Positions 35,067-44,724 of a stretch of DNA of 64,000 nucleotides are shown here, piece by piece. The translations under genes were made by a program, and so were the position numbers. This DNA comes from Sporomusa malonica (GTDB lineage Bacteria; Bacillota; Negativicutes; Sporomusales; Sporomusaceae). The stretch is from contig NZ_FWXI01000001.1 of NCBI RefSeq assembly GCF_900176355.1, positions 1 through 64,000 of the forward strand. Reading direction: 5' to 3'. Positions within the stretch are counted from its first letter, which is position 1; every line of letters begins with the position of its first letter. The notes under the pieces were generated by a model that was given only the letters and a program-made list of their open reading frames with translations, did no database searches and was not told where the DNA came from.

Positions 35067-36791
35067 ATGGGCGTTGAGAGAGAAGTACTAAATATCGTTG
35101 TTGTTGGCCATGTCGATCATGGGAAATCTACAGTGATTGGCAGGCTGCTGTATGACACCAAGTCTTTGCCAGAAGGTGCAATTGACCGGGTAAAACGAAT
35201 TGCCAAAGAAAAGGGGAAACCCTTTGAATATGCGTATCTGTTAGACGCTTTTGAAGAAGAGCAGAAGCAAGGTATTACCATTGATACTACCCAGCTGCAA
35301 TTTCGCACCGAACAAAGGGATTATGTCATTATTGATGCCCCTGGACATAAGGAATTTCTGAAAAACATGATTTCCGGAGCTGCCAGCGCTGAGGCCGCGC
35401 TCTTAATTATCGACGCAAATGAGGGGATTCAGGAACAATCCAAACGGCATGGCTATATACTGTCATTGCTCGGGATACAAAAAGCCTATGTACTTATTAA
35501 TAAGATGGATTTAATCGATTATTCGGAAGCAAAGTTTAATGAGATTAAGCAGGAAATGAATGAGTTTTTGCATAATCTCCACGTGTTTCCCTTAAAATAC
35601 ATCCCGATTTCAGCCTTTTTTGGCGAGAATATGATTACACGTTCGGAAAAAATGCCCTGGTATAAAGGCGAGCCCATCCTTAAGGCAATCGACCTGTTCG
35701 AAAAAGACCGTGGTTTAGAATCAAAGCCGCTCCGATTCCCCATTCAAGACGTATACAAATTTGATAACCGGAGAATTATTGCCGGACGGATCGAATCCGG
35801 CACCCTGCATGTCGGGGACGAAGTTCTGATATCTCCCAGTAATAAGCTGACAAAGGTTAAGACAATAGAGTACTGGGCCGATAAGGATAAAACTGACAGT
35901 ATCTATGCCGGCATGTCGGTGGGCATAACGGTTGAAGATGAGTTTTTTAACCAACGGGGAGAATTTATTGTTCATCCTGACCAGGCGCCACTAGTATCTG
36001 ATACGTTCAAAGCCAACATCTTCTGGATGGGGAAGAAGCCTTTGGTGAAAGGAACAGACTATAAGCTCAAACTGGCTACTCAAGAATTAGAATGTGAAAT
36101 CCACTCAATCGTCAAAGCCATTGATGCCACTACCTTGGAGACGATAGAAGATGCCGGACAGGTAAAAACCAATGACGTAGCCGAAGTCATTATCAGGACT
36201 AAAAAGCAGCTCTGTTTTGATGAATTTAAGAACAACCAGCTGACAGGCCGGTTTGTTATTGTTGACGGTTATGATGTAAGCGGCGGCGGGATTGTCTCAG
36301 GCCTTGTGAAAGCGTGGCAGGCTGTGAGCAAATTGACTGGCAATGGTTTGGAAATGATCGTAAATTGCTTTGATGATTATTTTTATGTGCTTGCCGAAGG
36401 TACTGTGAGAAAGCTGGATGCCAGGCCGCATACCTTTACCGTGGGGGATGTAGTCTCCGTGACCGGAAAAACCTACGAGTATCCAGAGGATTTCGATATT
36501 ATTGACATCCAGACTAAAGTGGCTGCTAAAGTAAGAAAAGCCAAAGTGGCAGGTTTTGCAAAGTTAGGGGAATATACTTATGATGATGTACCTGTTATTG
36601 ACTCCAAGGGGGCTTATCTAAGGCTAGAGGTCAAAAACTATGGCGAATTTATTCGTGAGCTCGAAGCCATCAACGACTGGCATAGCAAGCAGGCGTCAAG
36701 TTTCACCAATAAATGGCTTGCGTTCACCAAGTATCGGAATATCCCGGTTGTAGCAGTATTAGGGGCAGCAGGTACAGACTATCAGATTTAA
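35067..36791 (+). CDS. cysN: Sulfate adenylyltransferase subunit 1 (GTPase) with extra C-terminal region
   Basis: A 574-residue elongation-factor-like GTPase: P-loop GHVDHGKST (about 14-22), DAPGHKEF, and NKMD. It activates CysD. The usual CysN is about 475 residues. The extra ~130 residues at the end (from about [16 protein letters not shown]) carry no APS-kinase P-loop, so this is not a CysN-CysC fusion. The nature of the tail is unknown to me. The gene closes the sulfate operon. Confidence 0.92.
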   Translation: MGVEREVLNIVVVGHVDHGKSTVIGRLLYDTKSLPEGAIDRVKRIAKEKGKPFEYAYLLDAFEEEQKQGITIDTTQLQFRTEQRDYVIIDAPGHKEFLKNMISGAASAEAALLIIDANEGIQEQSKRHGYILSLLGIQKAYVLINKMDLIDYSEAKFNEIKQEMNEFLHNLHVFPLKYIPISAFFGENMITRSEKMPWYKGEPILKAIDLFEKDRGLESKPLRFPIQDVYKFDNRRIIAGRIESGTLHVGDEVLISPSNKLTKVKTIEYWADKDKTDSIYAGMSVGITVEDEFFNQRGEFIVHPDQAPLVSDTFKANIFWMGKKPLVKGTDYKLKLATQELECEIHSIVKAIDATTLETIEDAGQVKTNDVAEVIIRTKKQLCFDEFKNNQLTGRFVIVDGYDVSGGGIVSGLVKAWQAVSKLTGNGLEMIVNCFDDYFYVLAEGTVRKLDARPHTFTVGDVVSVTGKTYEYPEDFDIIDIQTKVAAKVRKAKVAGFAKLGEYTYDDVPVIDSKGAYLRLEVKNYGEFIRELEAINDWHSKQASSFTNKWLAFTKYRNIPVVAVLGAAGTDYQI

Positions 36792-36867
36792 TAAAATCCA
36801 TCATTTCTTTTAGGTTTCTTCATAAGTTCTTCACAATCTGCTGGTACAATTACTACAACAATGAAAG

Positions 36868-36922
36868 CGAGAAGGCCCGTGAATATCGCCTCGAATATAG
36901 GTGACACTCACGGGCCTTTCAA
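36868..36922. terminator. Bidirectional terminator
   Basis: Arms at 36871-36882 and 36908-36919 (AAGGCCCGTGA with TCACGGGCCTT) are followed by A/T-rich flanks. An inner TCGCC/GGTGA pair extends the stem. It lies between the convergent cysN and chemoreceptor genes. Confidence 0.7.
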
Positions 36923-36951
36923 ATTTTAAACTAGCTCCTAGATGTTTCGCG

Positions 36952-38643
36952 TTAAAGTTTGAATTTTGCTGTAATTCCATTAAGAGCAGTAGCCAGTTTA
37001 GCCAACGATTCGGAACTTGAGCTAACCTCATGGAGGCTGGCGCTTTGTTCTTCTGCCGATGCCGCTACTGTTTGGGCAGTTGCACCGGTTTCTTCCGCTA
37101 CCGCACCAATATTTTGGACATTATTGACGACAGATTGCATGCCATGGGCAGTCTCGCCCACTGCCCGACTGATCTGTTCAATGCCGGTTTTAACTTGCGA
37201 TAGTTTGCCAATGATTGCTTGGAAGCCTTGCTGGGTTTCGCCAGTTGCAGTCTTACCTGCTAGCACTTCCATATTGGCTTTAGTCATTACATCTACAGAG
37301 AATTGGATGTCTGTAGTCATTTTACCGATGATTTCTTCAATATGATTGGTGGCAGCGGCACTTTGCTCGGCAAGTTTGCGGACTTCTTCTGCTACTACTG
37401 CAAAGCCACGCCCGGCTTCGCCTGCTCTGGCTGCCTCTATGGCAGCGTTCAAGGCCAATAGATTGGTCTGGCCGGCAATACTGCGAATTGTGGTAACGAT
37501 TTGTTGAATGTCACCTGACCCTTTCACGAGAGATTCAGATACTTTGGTAATATCAGACATTGATTTTTCGATAGTATTATTCTGCATCACAAGTTTATTA
37601 ATGAGTTGCATACCTTGGTCGGCGTCGCCGACGGCATCCTGAGTTACGCTATTGACATGGGAAGCACTGGCGCTCATTTCTTCGGCGCCGGCACTAACCT
37701 CCTGGATAACGGCAGAAATCTCGGTGATATTGTTAGTATTTTGATCAACCCCAGTGGCGACATTGGTAATATTTTTAGCAATACTTTCTGAGACCTGAAG
37801 TTGCTCTTCCGCCGATGAAGATAGCTCTTCACTAGAAGCGGCCAAGGTTTCGGCGTTGTTTCTGAGCAACTGGACAATTTCGCGCAATGATCGCTTCATC
37901 TTAAGAATTGCTTCGGCCATGTCACCGATCTCATCGTTGCAGGCAGCATGAATATCTTGGTGCGATAAGTCTAACTCACTGACTTCTAGTAGGTCAGTTC
38001 GCAGTACACTCATCCTGCGAGCCAGCTGACGGCTATACCAAATCAGAATGGCTATGATAGTAAGGATACCTAATCCGCTGGAGGCAATGACTATAGTAAA
38101 TACAGTGGTTTGTTTCTCAATGAGTTGGTGAAGGCGTTGTTGAAGAGCAGAATTCTGAGTTGACATGGCCTCATCAAACAATTTGTCGACTGATTCGGTT
38201 TTTTTGCGGGTTCCTGATAATACAGCGGCATAAGCGGGATCATTAGCCTGTTTTAAGGTGATCGCTTGTTTGATGTCCTCGATGTATGAGACCAGTGCTG
38301 TCTGCAACTTTTCGCTCACTTGTTTACTTTCCACTGCGGTCACCGCGGTAGTGAATGTCTTTACTGCTTCGTAGCTTTGGTTTAGCAAGGTTAAGGTATC
38401 GGCGGCATATTTGGGATCATTGTAAGCAACATAACCGCGCATATTGCTCAAGCCTTGATGAAAATCATCCTGGGATTTCTGCAGAGCCATAGTCCGTGGT
38501 ACAGGGCCGGACAGCATAGTTTGATAAGCAGTACTGGTTTCCCTGAACTGATAGATGGTCATACCCAGGATGATGATCATGAGTAGCAGGGTAATTCCCA
38601 TAAGAACACCTAATTGGGCGCCAATCGGTATACGTTGTCTCAT
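36952..38643 (-). CDS. Methyl-accepting chemotaxis protein
   Basis: A 563-residue transmembrane chemoreceptor. TM1 spans about residues 10-30 and TM2 about 185-208. Between them lies a helical four-helix-bundle-type sensor, and a HAMP region follows. The cytoplasmic domain ends in the conserved hairpin tip [37 protein letters not shown]. The start at 38643 follows AGGAGG. It is divergent from an XRE regulator, with a long perfect inverted repeat between them. Confidence 0.94.
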   Translation of the reverse strand: MRQRIPIGAQLGVLMGITLLLMIIILGMTIYQFRETSTAYQTMLSGPVPRTMALQKSQDDFHQGLSNMRGYVAYNDPKYAADTLTLLNQSYEAVKTFTTAVTAVESKQVSEKLQTALVSYIEDIKQAITLKQANDPAYAAVLSGTRKKTESVDKLFDEAMSTQNSALQQRLHQLIEKQTTVFTIVIASSGLGILTIIAILIWYSRQLARRMSVLRTDLLEVSELDLSHQDIHAACNDEIGDMAEAILKMKRSLREIVQLLRNNAETLAASSEELSSSAEEQLQVSESIAKNITNVATGVDQNTNNITEISAVIQEVSAGAEEMSASASHVNSVTQDAVGDADQGMQLINKLVMQNNTIEKSMSDITKVSESLVKGSGDIQQIVTTIRSIAGQTNLLALNAAIEAARAGEAGRGFAVVAEEVRKLAEQSAAATNHIEEIIGKMTTDIQFSVDVMTKANMEVLAGKTATGETQQGFQAIIGKLSQVKTGIEQISRAVGETAHGMQSVVNNVQNIGAVAEETGATAQTVAASAEEQSASLHEVSSSSESLAKLATALNGITAKFKL

Positions 38644-38685
38644 TCTTTATGCCTCCTACTATAGTTGAAATAAGAATTACAATAT

Positions 38686-38735
38686 AAATATTATCCTAAT
38701 TAGTATTAAAGTCAATACTAATTAGGATAATATTT
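38686..38735. promoter_or_regulatory. Perfect 22-bp inverted repeat, candidate operator
   Basis: Arms at 38686-38707 and 38714-38735 are exact reverse complements with a six-base centre (AAAGTC). The repeat is A/T-rich and lies in the 152 bases between the divergent chemoreceptor and XRE regulator genes. It lacks a T tail suited to a terminator there. It is best read as an operator, perhaps for the XRE protein itself. Confidence 0.55.
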
Positions 38736-38795
38736 AGTGAAATTTAATATGCTACATTATGATATACAGATCCGTATAAGCGAGGAGCGATATTT

Positions 38796-39098
38796 ATGAA
38801 TGTAGGGCAAAAAATAAAAGAAATTCGGGAATCACAAAACGTAAGTATGAACAGTCTGGCCAAAAGATGTGAAGTGTCGCAGGCAAATTTAAGCCGTATT
38901 GAAAGTGGACAACAGCAACCGGCCTTTGATACTTTGGAACGTATTATAGCTGCATTAGGTTTTACTCTTATCGATTTTTTTTCAACAGACAACTCCGAAT
39001 TAGAACCGGATCTCAAGCATTTGAGTATTATTATTCGAACATTAAGCATTGAACAGAGAAGAGCCTTGCTGGTATTTTTAGAACAGATGAAAAAATAA
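38796..39098 (+). CDS. XRE-family transcriptional regulator
   Basis: A 100-residue protein with an N-terminal helix-turn-helix (residues 4-60: IKEIRESQNVSMNSLAKRCEVSQANLSRIESGQQQPAFDTLERII) of the XRE/SinR type. A helical C-terminal segment suits dimerisation. It starts at 38796 after a GAGGAG site. Its neighbours are the chemoreceptor (divergent) and acsB (downstream, with its own promoter), so either could be a target. Confidence 0.88.
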   Translation: MNVGQKIKEIRESQNVSMNSLAKRCEVSQANLSRIESGQQQPAFDTLERIIAALGFTLIDFFSTDNSELEPDLKHLSIIIRTLSIEQRRALLVFLEQMKK

Positions 39099-39176
39099 CT
39101 TTGTCAAAAATAATTTGCTTTCGTACAAGCTTCTCAAAGTAGTTCACTGATAAAATGCGCAGTATTTTCCTAATTT

Positions 39177-39205
39177 TTGCAGGATTATGCTAAAGCTGCT
39201 AGAAT
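39177..39205 (+). promoter_or_regulatory. Sigma-70-type promoter for acsB
   Basis: TTGCAG at 39177-39182 and TAGAAT at 39200-39205 are separated by exactly 17 bases, about 50 bases before the acsB start. Confidence 0.6.
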
Positions 39206-39253
39206 AGTAAGAGTATGTAAAAAAAATAACATACTCCTGAAGGAGGCTTGCAC

Positions 39254-41389
39254 ATGTCGAAACAAATCTGTGAGTTGGCTTACCAGGGCGCTTCAACTGC
39301 TGTTAGTGTAGCAGAGAAACTCCTTAATGAGGCCATTGAGAAGCACGGTGCTGAAGCATCGGTAAAGTATCCTGACACAGCGTACAAGCTGCCCATGGTT
39401 ACCGCTTTAAGCGGTGAAGAAGTAACGACTTTAGGTGATATTGTCCCAGTTTTACAGAGAATTAAGGAAAATAATTTGCGGCCTGAACCTGAGCTAGGTA
39501 ACGCTTTGTTGTCCGGTGAAGCGACATTATATGCCGGTGAAATCATCGAGGCGCTGCGTTATGTTGGCGGTGTTAAGCCTGATGAACCCCCATATACCGG
39601 CTTTTTGCCTGACCCTATTCTGCGTAAATTCGGTGTGCCGTTGGTTGACGGTACCATTCCTGGCGTTGCTGTTGTTACTGGTAAAGCCAAGGATGCCAAA
39701 GCTGGGGCTGCGCTGATTAAAGACCTGCAGTCTAAAGGTATACTGGTGATGTTAGTTAATGACATCATTGAGCAATGTATTGAAGAAAACATCAAAGTCG
39801 GTGTTGACTACCTGACTTTTCCATTAGGAAAGTTTACCCAGATTATTCATGCTGTTAACTTTGCCGCTCGCGCTGGTTTGGCCTTTGGTGGTGTTCCTAA
39901 GGGCGCGCGGGAGCAAATGCTTGATTATCAAAAACGTCGTGTGCCAGCTTTCGTTATCGTCCTCGGTGATCTTGACCCTGTGACCATTGCTATCGGGGCG
40001 GGGGCCTTGTTTATGGGCTTCCCCATTGTTACAGATCAAGCTTTGCCGCCAGAATTGCAAATTCCCGGACTCTTGGAAGCACAGCCTGACTATGACAAAA
40101 TTGTTAAGCTATCCCTGGAGCTTCGCGGTATAAAACTTAAAATTGTTGATATTCCTGTGCCGATTACTGTCGGTCCGGCTTTTGAAGGCGAAACCATCCG
40201 TAAGAAAGAGGCCTGGGTAGAATTTGGCGGCGGCCGGGCACCGGGCTTTGAGCTTGTGCGCATGTGTGATGCCGGCCAGGTGGAAGATGGTAAAATTGAA
40301 GTTGTCGGACCGGAGATTGATGAAATGCCTGAGGGCAGTGTGTTTCCACTAGGTATTATCGTTGATATTTATGGCCGTAAGATGCAGGATGACTTTGAAG
40401 GCGTGCTGGAACGCCGCATTCACTACTTTATCAACTATGGTGAAGGTCTGTGGCATGTTGCGCAGCGTGATTTGTGCTGGCTCCGGATTAGCAAGGGAGC
40501 ACAAGCGGCTGGTTTCAAAATCCGCCATTTTGGCGAGTTGTTAATCGCCAAGTTTAAGTCTGACTATCCAGCTATTGTTGACAGGGTACAAGTAACGCTG
40601 ATTACTGACTCAAAAGCTATTGAAGAAAAAATTGCCGCTGCCCGGGATAAATATCAGGCCCGTGATGCCAGATTAAAAGGCCTGACTGACGAATCAGTTG
40701 ACACCTTCTACTCTTGCACCCTATGCCAGTCATTCGCGCCTAATCATGTATGCATCGTATCGCCTGAACGGGTCGGTTTGTGCGGGGCGGTAAGCTGGCT
40801 TGACGCTAAGGCTTCCAATGAAATTACCCCGACTGGTCCAAATCAGCCAATTGCCAAAGGTGAGTGTCTTGATGAACAAAAAGGTATGTGGCAGAATCTT
40901 AATGACTTCCTTCATACTTCTTCCAACCGGACACTAGAAGAGGTTAACCTGTACACCTTAATGGATAAGCCTATGACATCCTGTGGTTGCTTTGAAGCGA
41001 TTATGGCTATTTTGCCGCAAACGAATGGTGTTATGATTACCACTCGCGAACACTCTGGCGATACACCTTGTGGGATGACCTTTTCGTCACTAGCCGGAAC
41101 GTGCGGCGGCGGGGTACAAACACCTGGCTTTATGGGGATTGGCCGCCGCTATATCGTAAGTGCTAAGTTTATTCCGGCTGATGGCGGTCTGGGGCGTATT
41201 GTTTGGATGCCGAAAGAGCTTAAAGATTACCTGAAAGATGAACTCATTGAGCGTGCTGTCGCCCTTGGACTGGGTGCTGATTTTGTTAACAAAATCGCCG
41301 ATGAGACAGTAGGCATCACCGAAGAAACCATCCTGCCTTTCCTGGAAGAAAAACAGCATCCGGCGTTGACAATGCCAGCGTTAATGTAA
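39254..41389 (+). CDS. acsB: Acetyl-CoA synthase (CODH/ACS complex, AcsB)
   Basis: A 711-residue enzyme that joins CO, a methyl group from the corrinoid iron-sulfur protein and CoA into acetyl-CoA. The A-cluster ligands are visible: CTLCQSFAPNHVC (Cys488, 491, 500) and a further Cys in VGLCGAV hold the [4Fe-4S] part. The Cys-Gly-Cys motif in TSCGCFEA (Cys577, 579) binds the distal nickel. The ATG at 39254 follows AAGGAGG. A terminator follows, so the gene is a single unit away from the other Wood-Ljungdahl genes. It is the clearest evidence of an acetogen-type pathway. Confidence 0.95.
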   Translation: MSKQICELAYQGASTAVSVAEKLLNEAIEKHGAEASVKYPDTAYKLPMVTALSGEEVTTLGDIVPVLQRIKENNLRPEPELGNALLSGEATLYAGEIIEALRYVGGVKPDEPPYTGFLPDPILRKFGVPLVDGTIPGVAVVTGKAKDAKAGAALIKDLQSKGILVMLVNDIIEQCIEENIKVGVDYLTFPLGKFTQIIHAVNFAARAGLAFGGVPKGAREQMLDYQKRRVPAFVIVLGDLDPVTIAIGAGALFMGFPIVTDQALPPELQIPGLLEAQPDYDKIVKLSLELRGIKLKIVDIPVPITVGPAFEGETIRKKEAWVEFGGGRAPGFELVRMCDAGQVEDGKIEVVGPEIDEMPEGSVFPLGIIVDIYGRKMQDDFEGVLERRIHYFINYGEGLWHVAQRDLCWLRISKGAQAAGFKIRHFGELLIAKFKSDYPAIVDRVQVTLITDSKAIEEKIAAARDKYQARDARLKGLTDESVDTFYSCTLCQSFAPNHVCIVSPERVGLCGAVSWLDAKASNEITPTGPNQPIAKGECLDEQKGMWQNLNDFLHTSSNRTLEEVNLYTLMDKPMTSCGCFEAIMAILPQTNGVMITTREHSGDTPCGMTFSSLAGTCGGGVQTPGFMGIGRRYIVSAKFIPADGGLGRIVWMPKELKDYLKDELIERAVALGLGADFVNKIADETVGITEETILPFLEEKQHPALTMPALM

Positions 41390-41412
41390 GAATGGATACT
41401 TAATATTGAAGT

Positions 41413-41447
41413 AAACCCACAGCGACTTGGCTGTGGGTTTATTTTTT
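41413..41447 (+). terminator. Rho-independent terminator after acsB
   Basis: Perfect 11-bp arms (41413-41423 and 41430-41440) enclose a six-base loop and are followed by ATTTTTT. Confidence 0.88.
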
Positions 41448-41534
41448 AGGTAACTACTATTTTTAACAAGGAATTTCTTTAAAGACTATTGAATTTAAAT
41501 CAAATCCTAATCACAGTGTAAGGAGGCTATCATT

Positions 41535-42755
41535 CTGACTACAGCTAATAAAGCTCAATCTGCGTGGCTGTTAATGGTAAGTGCTGCGGCCATATTAATG
41601 ATTACGATGGGAGCCAGGCAGTCAGTAGGGCTTTTTGTTAACCCGCTGGATTCGGCTACAGGCCTGGGGATTGTTTCGATTAGTTTTGCGCTGGCAATTG
41701 GCCAGTTTATGTGGGGCTTAGCACAACCGATATTCGGGGCTATTGCCGATAAGAAGGGCTCTTATCATGTGCTTGTTTTTGGCACTCTGCTTCTGGCCGC
41801 AGGGTTGGCGCTGACACCCTTGGTTCAGTCCGAATGGGCGTTGATCTTAACCATGGGGATATTAAGTGCTGCAGGTGCGGGGGCGGGAAGTTTTTCTGTG
41901 CTGATTGGTGCGACATCAGGGCAGCTTCCCTTAGAGAAACGTGCTTTTGCCGGAGGCTTTATTAATGCTGGCGGTTCTTTGGGCCAATTTGTCTTTGCTC
42001 CATTACTCCAAGCCATCATTAGTATCTTTGGCTGGGTGGCGGCGATGCTGACTATGGCGGCAACAACACTGCTGACAATTCCCCTGGCCTCGGTGCTTTG
42101 TCGCGGCTCAGCATCCTCTAATGCCGCAGCCTCTCAGCCATCATCGGTGGGCTTATATCAGCAAGTCTGCCAAGCATTGCGCAATCCTAGTTATTTATGT
42201 CTGCATGCAGGTTTTTTTACTTGTGGATTCCATGTTGCTTTTCTGGTCACCCATCTTCCGGGTGAAGTTTCCTTATGTGGTCATTCAGCCAGTGTATCGG
42301 CTGCGTCATTAGCCCTTATTGGGCTATTTAATATTGGTGGCAGCCTAGCTGCCGGAGCGCTTGGCACACGTTACCGGATGAAGTACATACTTGCCGTTAT
42401 GTACGGCAGTAGGGCTATTGTGATTGCCATGTATCTGCTTGCACCTAAGACACCACTTACCTTCTATATATTTGCGGCTAGCCTAGGATTTACCTGGCTT
42501 GCGACAGTGCCTCCGACTGCCGGTCTTGTGGGGAAGCTTTTTGGTACGAGGTACTTGGCTACTCTGTTTGGGCTGACACTCCTGACTCATCAAATCGGTG
42601 GATTCCTAGGCGCTTGGCTTGGCGGACTTGCAGTAGCCCATGATGGAAATTACCAGTGGATGTGGTATGCCGATATGCTGCTCGCGTCCGTAGCCGCATT
42701 AGTTAATCTGCCCATTAAGGAAGCAAAAGTTGGCGAAAAGCTGGCAACGGCATAA
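41535..42755 (+). CDS. MFS transporter
   Basis: A major facilitator protein of about 406 residues with twelve hydrophobic segments, resembling monocarboxylate/oxalate-formate type carriers (early GARQSVGLFVNPL, and FGAIADKKGSYHVL in the loop 2-3 region). The only ribosome site (AGGAGG, 41521-41526) points to a non-standard start, CTG at 41535 or ATT at 41532. The first in-frame ATG, 41574, lacks a site and would cut into TM1. The substrate is unknown. Confidence 0.82.
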   Translation: MTTANKAQSAWLLMVSAAAILMITMGARQSVGLFVNPLDSATGLGIVSISFALAIGQFMWGLAQPIFGAIADKKGSYHVLVFGTLLLAAGLALTPLVQSEWALILTMGILSAAGAGAGSFSVLIGATSGQLPLEKRAFAGGFINAGGSLGQFVFAPLLQAIISIFGWVAAMLTMAATTLLTIPLASVLCRGSASSNAAASQPSSVGLYQQVCQALRNPSYLCLHAGFFTCGFHVAFLVTHLPGEVSLCGHSASVSAASLALIGLFNIGGSLAAGALGTRYRMKYILAVMYGSRAIVIAMYLLAPKTPLTFYIFAASLGFTWLATVPPTAGLVGKLFGTRYLATLFGLTLLTHQIGGFLGAWLGGLAVAHDGNYQWMWYADMLLASVAALVNLPIKEAKVGEKLATA

Positions 42756-42779
42756 CAGAGAATAAAGTTACATATAAAA

Positions 42780-42824
42780 CTGTTAGTTAGACACAATATA
42801 TTTGTTGCATCAAAAAACTAACAG
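42780..42824 (+). promoter_or_regulatory. Stem abutting the ribosome site of a DUF1657 gene
   Basis: CTGTTAGTT (42780-42788) can pair with AACTAACAG (42816-42824), and the right arm runs into the GGAGG site. It might limit translation. The pairing is seen; the effect is inferred. Confidence 0.3.
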
Positions 42825-42838
42825 GAGGCGATGTCACT

Positions 42839-43045
42839 ATGACAGTACAAAGCGACTTAAAGAAGGCTCTGGCTGCTGCTGAATCTGCTAAAGGCTCCTA
42901 TGCTTCCTTTGCCGAAGCAACTGATGACAACACCGCAAAAGCGATGTTTCAACAAATGTCTTCAGACATGGACCGGCATATCAGCCAACTGAACAGCCGC
43001 CTAGGGGTTACAGCACAAAATACGTTGAACCAGCAAGAACAGTAG
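42839..43045 (+). CDS. DUF1657-family small protein
   Basis: A 68-residue, two-helix protein beginning MTVQSDLKKALAAAESAKGSYASFAEATDDNTAKAMF. Length and pattern fit DUF1657 proteins associated with spoVA operons. It is convergent with the spoVA operon and has its own ribosome site. It is probably made in the forespore, though no sporulation promoter was clear. Confidence 0.7.
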   Translation: MTVQSDLKKALAAAESAKGSYASFAEATDDNTAKAMFQQMSSDMDRHISQLNSRLGVTAQNTLNQQEQ

Positions 43046-43051
43046 AAGCGA

Positions 43052-43108
43052 ATACAAATAGAAACATGGCTACTTCCGACACAGGCGGTAGCCATGTTTT
43101 TATTTGTA
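43052..43108. terminator. Bidirectional terminator
   Basis: Arms AAACATGGCTAC (43062-43073) and GTAGCCATGTTT (43088-43099) lie within longer A/T flanks that also pair. They separate the convergent DUF1657 genes. Confidence 0.8.
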
Positions 43109-43121
43109 GGCTAAGGGTCTA

Positions 43122-43325
43122 TTACTGTTTGTATTGGGGCTCTTGTTTCTCAACGTATTTTTGTCTACTTTTTAACGTTTCAATCGCATTGTCCAGGGTG
43201 GTTGCTAATTGCTCAAATGTTTGTTTTGCCTGCTGGTCCTGAGTCTCCAGTGAAAATGTCTTCATACTGGCTGCAGCACTTTGCACTGTTGCAATAGCCT
43301 GAGTCATTTGAGTACCTACTGTCAT
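43122..43325 (-). CDS. DUF1657-family small protein
   Basis: A 67-residue protein (MTVGTQMTQAIATVQSAAASM, then FSLETQDQQAKQTFEQLATTLD, C-terminus KQEPQYKQ). The ending EPQYK is shared with the DUF1657 protein at 46095. It is the last gene of the minus-strand spoVA operon, with AAGGAGG upstream. The molecular role of the family is unknown. Confidence 0.85.
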   Translation of the reverse strand: MTVGTQMTQAIATVQSAAASMKTFSLETQDQQAKQTFEQLATTLDNAIETLKSRQKYVEKQEPQYKQ

Positions 43326-43352
43326 TTCTTCACCTCCTTTAAAGGAGCCTTA

Positions 43353-43706
43353 CTATCCTTTTGGTTTACATAGTAAAGCTGACAAAAATCCAAAGATGAT
43401 CGCCGCAGAAATGCCTGCGCTGGTAATTTTAAAAATACCTGTTAATACCCCGACAAGGCCGGTCTTTTCTGCCTCCTGGAGAGCACCCTTTACCAATGAA
43501 TTACCAAAGCTGCTAATGGGAACTGAAGCTCCAGCACCTGCAAACTTAATTAAATCATCATATAGACCAAATCCGCCTAAAACAGCTCCTGTTACTACCA
43601 GTGTCACCATTGTATGTGCAGGGGTTAGTCTTAGCCCGTCCATCAGGAGTTGCCCAAGCACACAGATAGATCCGCCAACAACAAACGCTAAAATAAACTT
43701 CTCCAA
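43353..43706 (-). CDS. spoVAE: Stage V sporulation protein AE
   Basis: A 117-residue membrane protein with about four hydrophobic segments and the family stretch GAGASVPISSFGNSLVKGA near residues 58-76. SpoVA proteins form the inner-membrane channel that moves dipicolinic acid into the forespore and releases it in germination. It follows spoVAD by 16 bases. Confidence 0.9.
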   Translation of the reverse strand: MEKFILAFVVGGSICVLGQLLMDGLRLTPAHTMVTLVVTGAVLGGFGLYDDLIKFAGAGASVPISSFGNSLVKGALQEAEKTGLVGVLTGIFKITSAGISAAIIFGFLSALLCKPKG

Positions 43707-43722
43707 ATGTAAGCCTCCAATG

Positions 43723-44724
43723 TTACATTTCTATTGATACTGCATAGGCGATGCACGGTATGGTTTCTTTTTGCTGGTAAGACATAGGGGAGAGCAAAGC
43801 GCCTGTGGCGATCACCAAAATCCGCCTTAGCTCCCCTTTGCGCATCCGATTTAAAAGATGTCCGAAGGTAGTGGTTGCAACACAGGCACAGCCGCTGCCA
43901 CCTGCGAAAACAGGCTGCTCCTCTTTGTACATCAAAATACCGCAGTCAGTCAACTTTTCTACAGGGATGTCAAGGCCATGCTTTGTAAGCAAGTCTCCGG
44001 CGATTCGGTGGCCTACCTTACCTAAATCTCCAGTCGTAATCAGGTCATAGTGCGAGGGGGTTATGTTCAGATCCCTGAAATGGGCTTCTATTGTGTCAAC
44101 TGCAGCCGGAGCCATGGCTGCTCCCATATTAAAGGGATCGGATAGCCCCATGTCGATGACGCGTCCGATAGTAGCAGCTACAACCCGCGGGCCTACCCCC
44201 TGCTTTGCAACAACGGCAGCACCTGCTCCTGTGACAGTCCACTGGGCTGTGGGCGGTTTCTGTGCGCCATATTCAGTAGGATACCGGTATTGTTTTTCAG
44301 AGGCGGCGTTATGGCTGGATGTACCAATAAGTGCATTCTGTGCGAATCCACTATCGATCATCAATGAGGCTAAGGAAAGACCCTCCATCGAACTGGAGCA
44401 TGCTCCATAAATACCTAAATATGGAACAGCAAGGGTACGGGCAGTAAAGCTGCTGGGCATAATCTGGTTAATCAGGTCACCACTGAGGAAAAACTGGATA
44501 TCCTCTTTTTTGAGTCCAGCTTTTTTAATTGCAGTCTCACAAGCTTGTTCCAATAATTTTTTTTCTGCTTGTTCATAACTGTCCTGGCCAAGCCAGATAT
44601 CACCGTGAAGCAGGTCAAAATCCTTTGCTAGATTGCCCTGTGACTCAAAAGGTCCGCCGATAGCTGCAGAGCCAATGATTACTGGTTTGGAGTTAAAAAC
44701 CCATGTTTGATGACCTTGCAGCAT
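43723..44724 (-). CDS. spoVAD: Stage V sporulation protein AD
   Basis: A 333-residue thiolase-fold protein that binds dipicolinic acid. It opens with WVFNSKPVIIGSAAIGGPFE and has GACSSSMEGLSLA near residue 110 and the late GGSGCACVATTTFGH. Its ribosome site lies within the end of spoVAC, whose stop codon abuts its start. The length is normal for the family. Confidence 0.93.
   Translation of the reverse strand: MLQGHQTWVFNSKPVIIGSAAIGGPFESQGNLAKDFDLLHGDIWLGQDSYEQAEKKLLEQACETAIKKAGLKKEDIQFFLSGDLINQIMPSSFTARTLAVPYLGIYGACSSSMEGLSLASLMIDSGFAQNALIGTSSHNAASEKQYRYPTEYGAQKPPTAQWTVTGAGAAVVAKQGVGPRVVAATIGRVIDMGLSDPFNMGAAMAPAAVDTIEAHFRDLNITPSHYDLITTGDLGKVGHRIAGDLLTKHGLDIPVEKLTDCGILMYKEEQPVFAGGSGCACVATTTFGHLLNRMRKGELRRILVIATGALLSPMSYQQKETIPCIAYAVSIEM

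Noticed and set aside
35067..36791. CysN-CysC (NodQ-like) fusion
   Set aside because: The C-terminal extension has no APS-kinase P-loop (GxSGxGKS/T); only one GTPase P-loop is present.
43396..44410. Plus-strand frames opposite spoVAE and spoVAD
   Set aside because: They are antisense to well-recognised sporulation genes and show no family similarity or ribosome sites.
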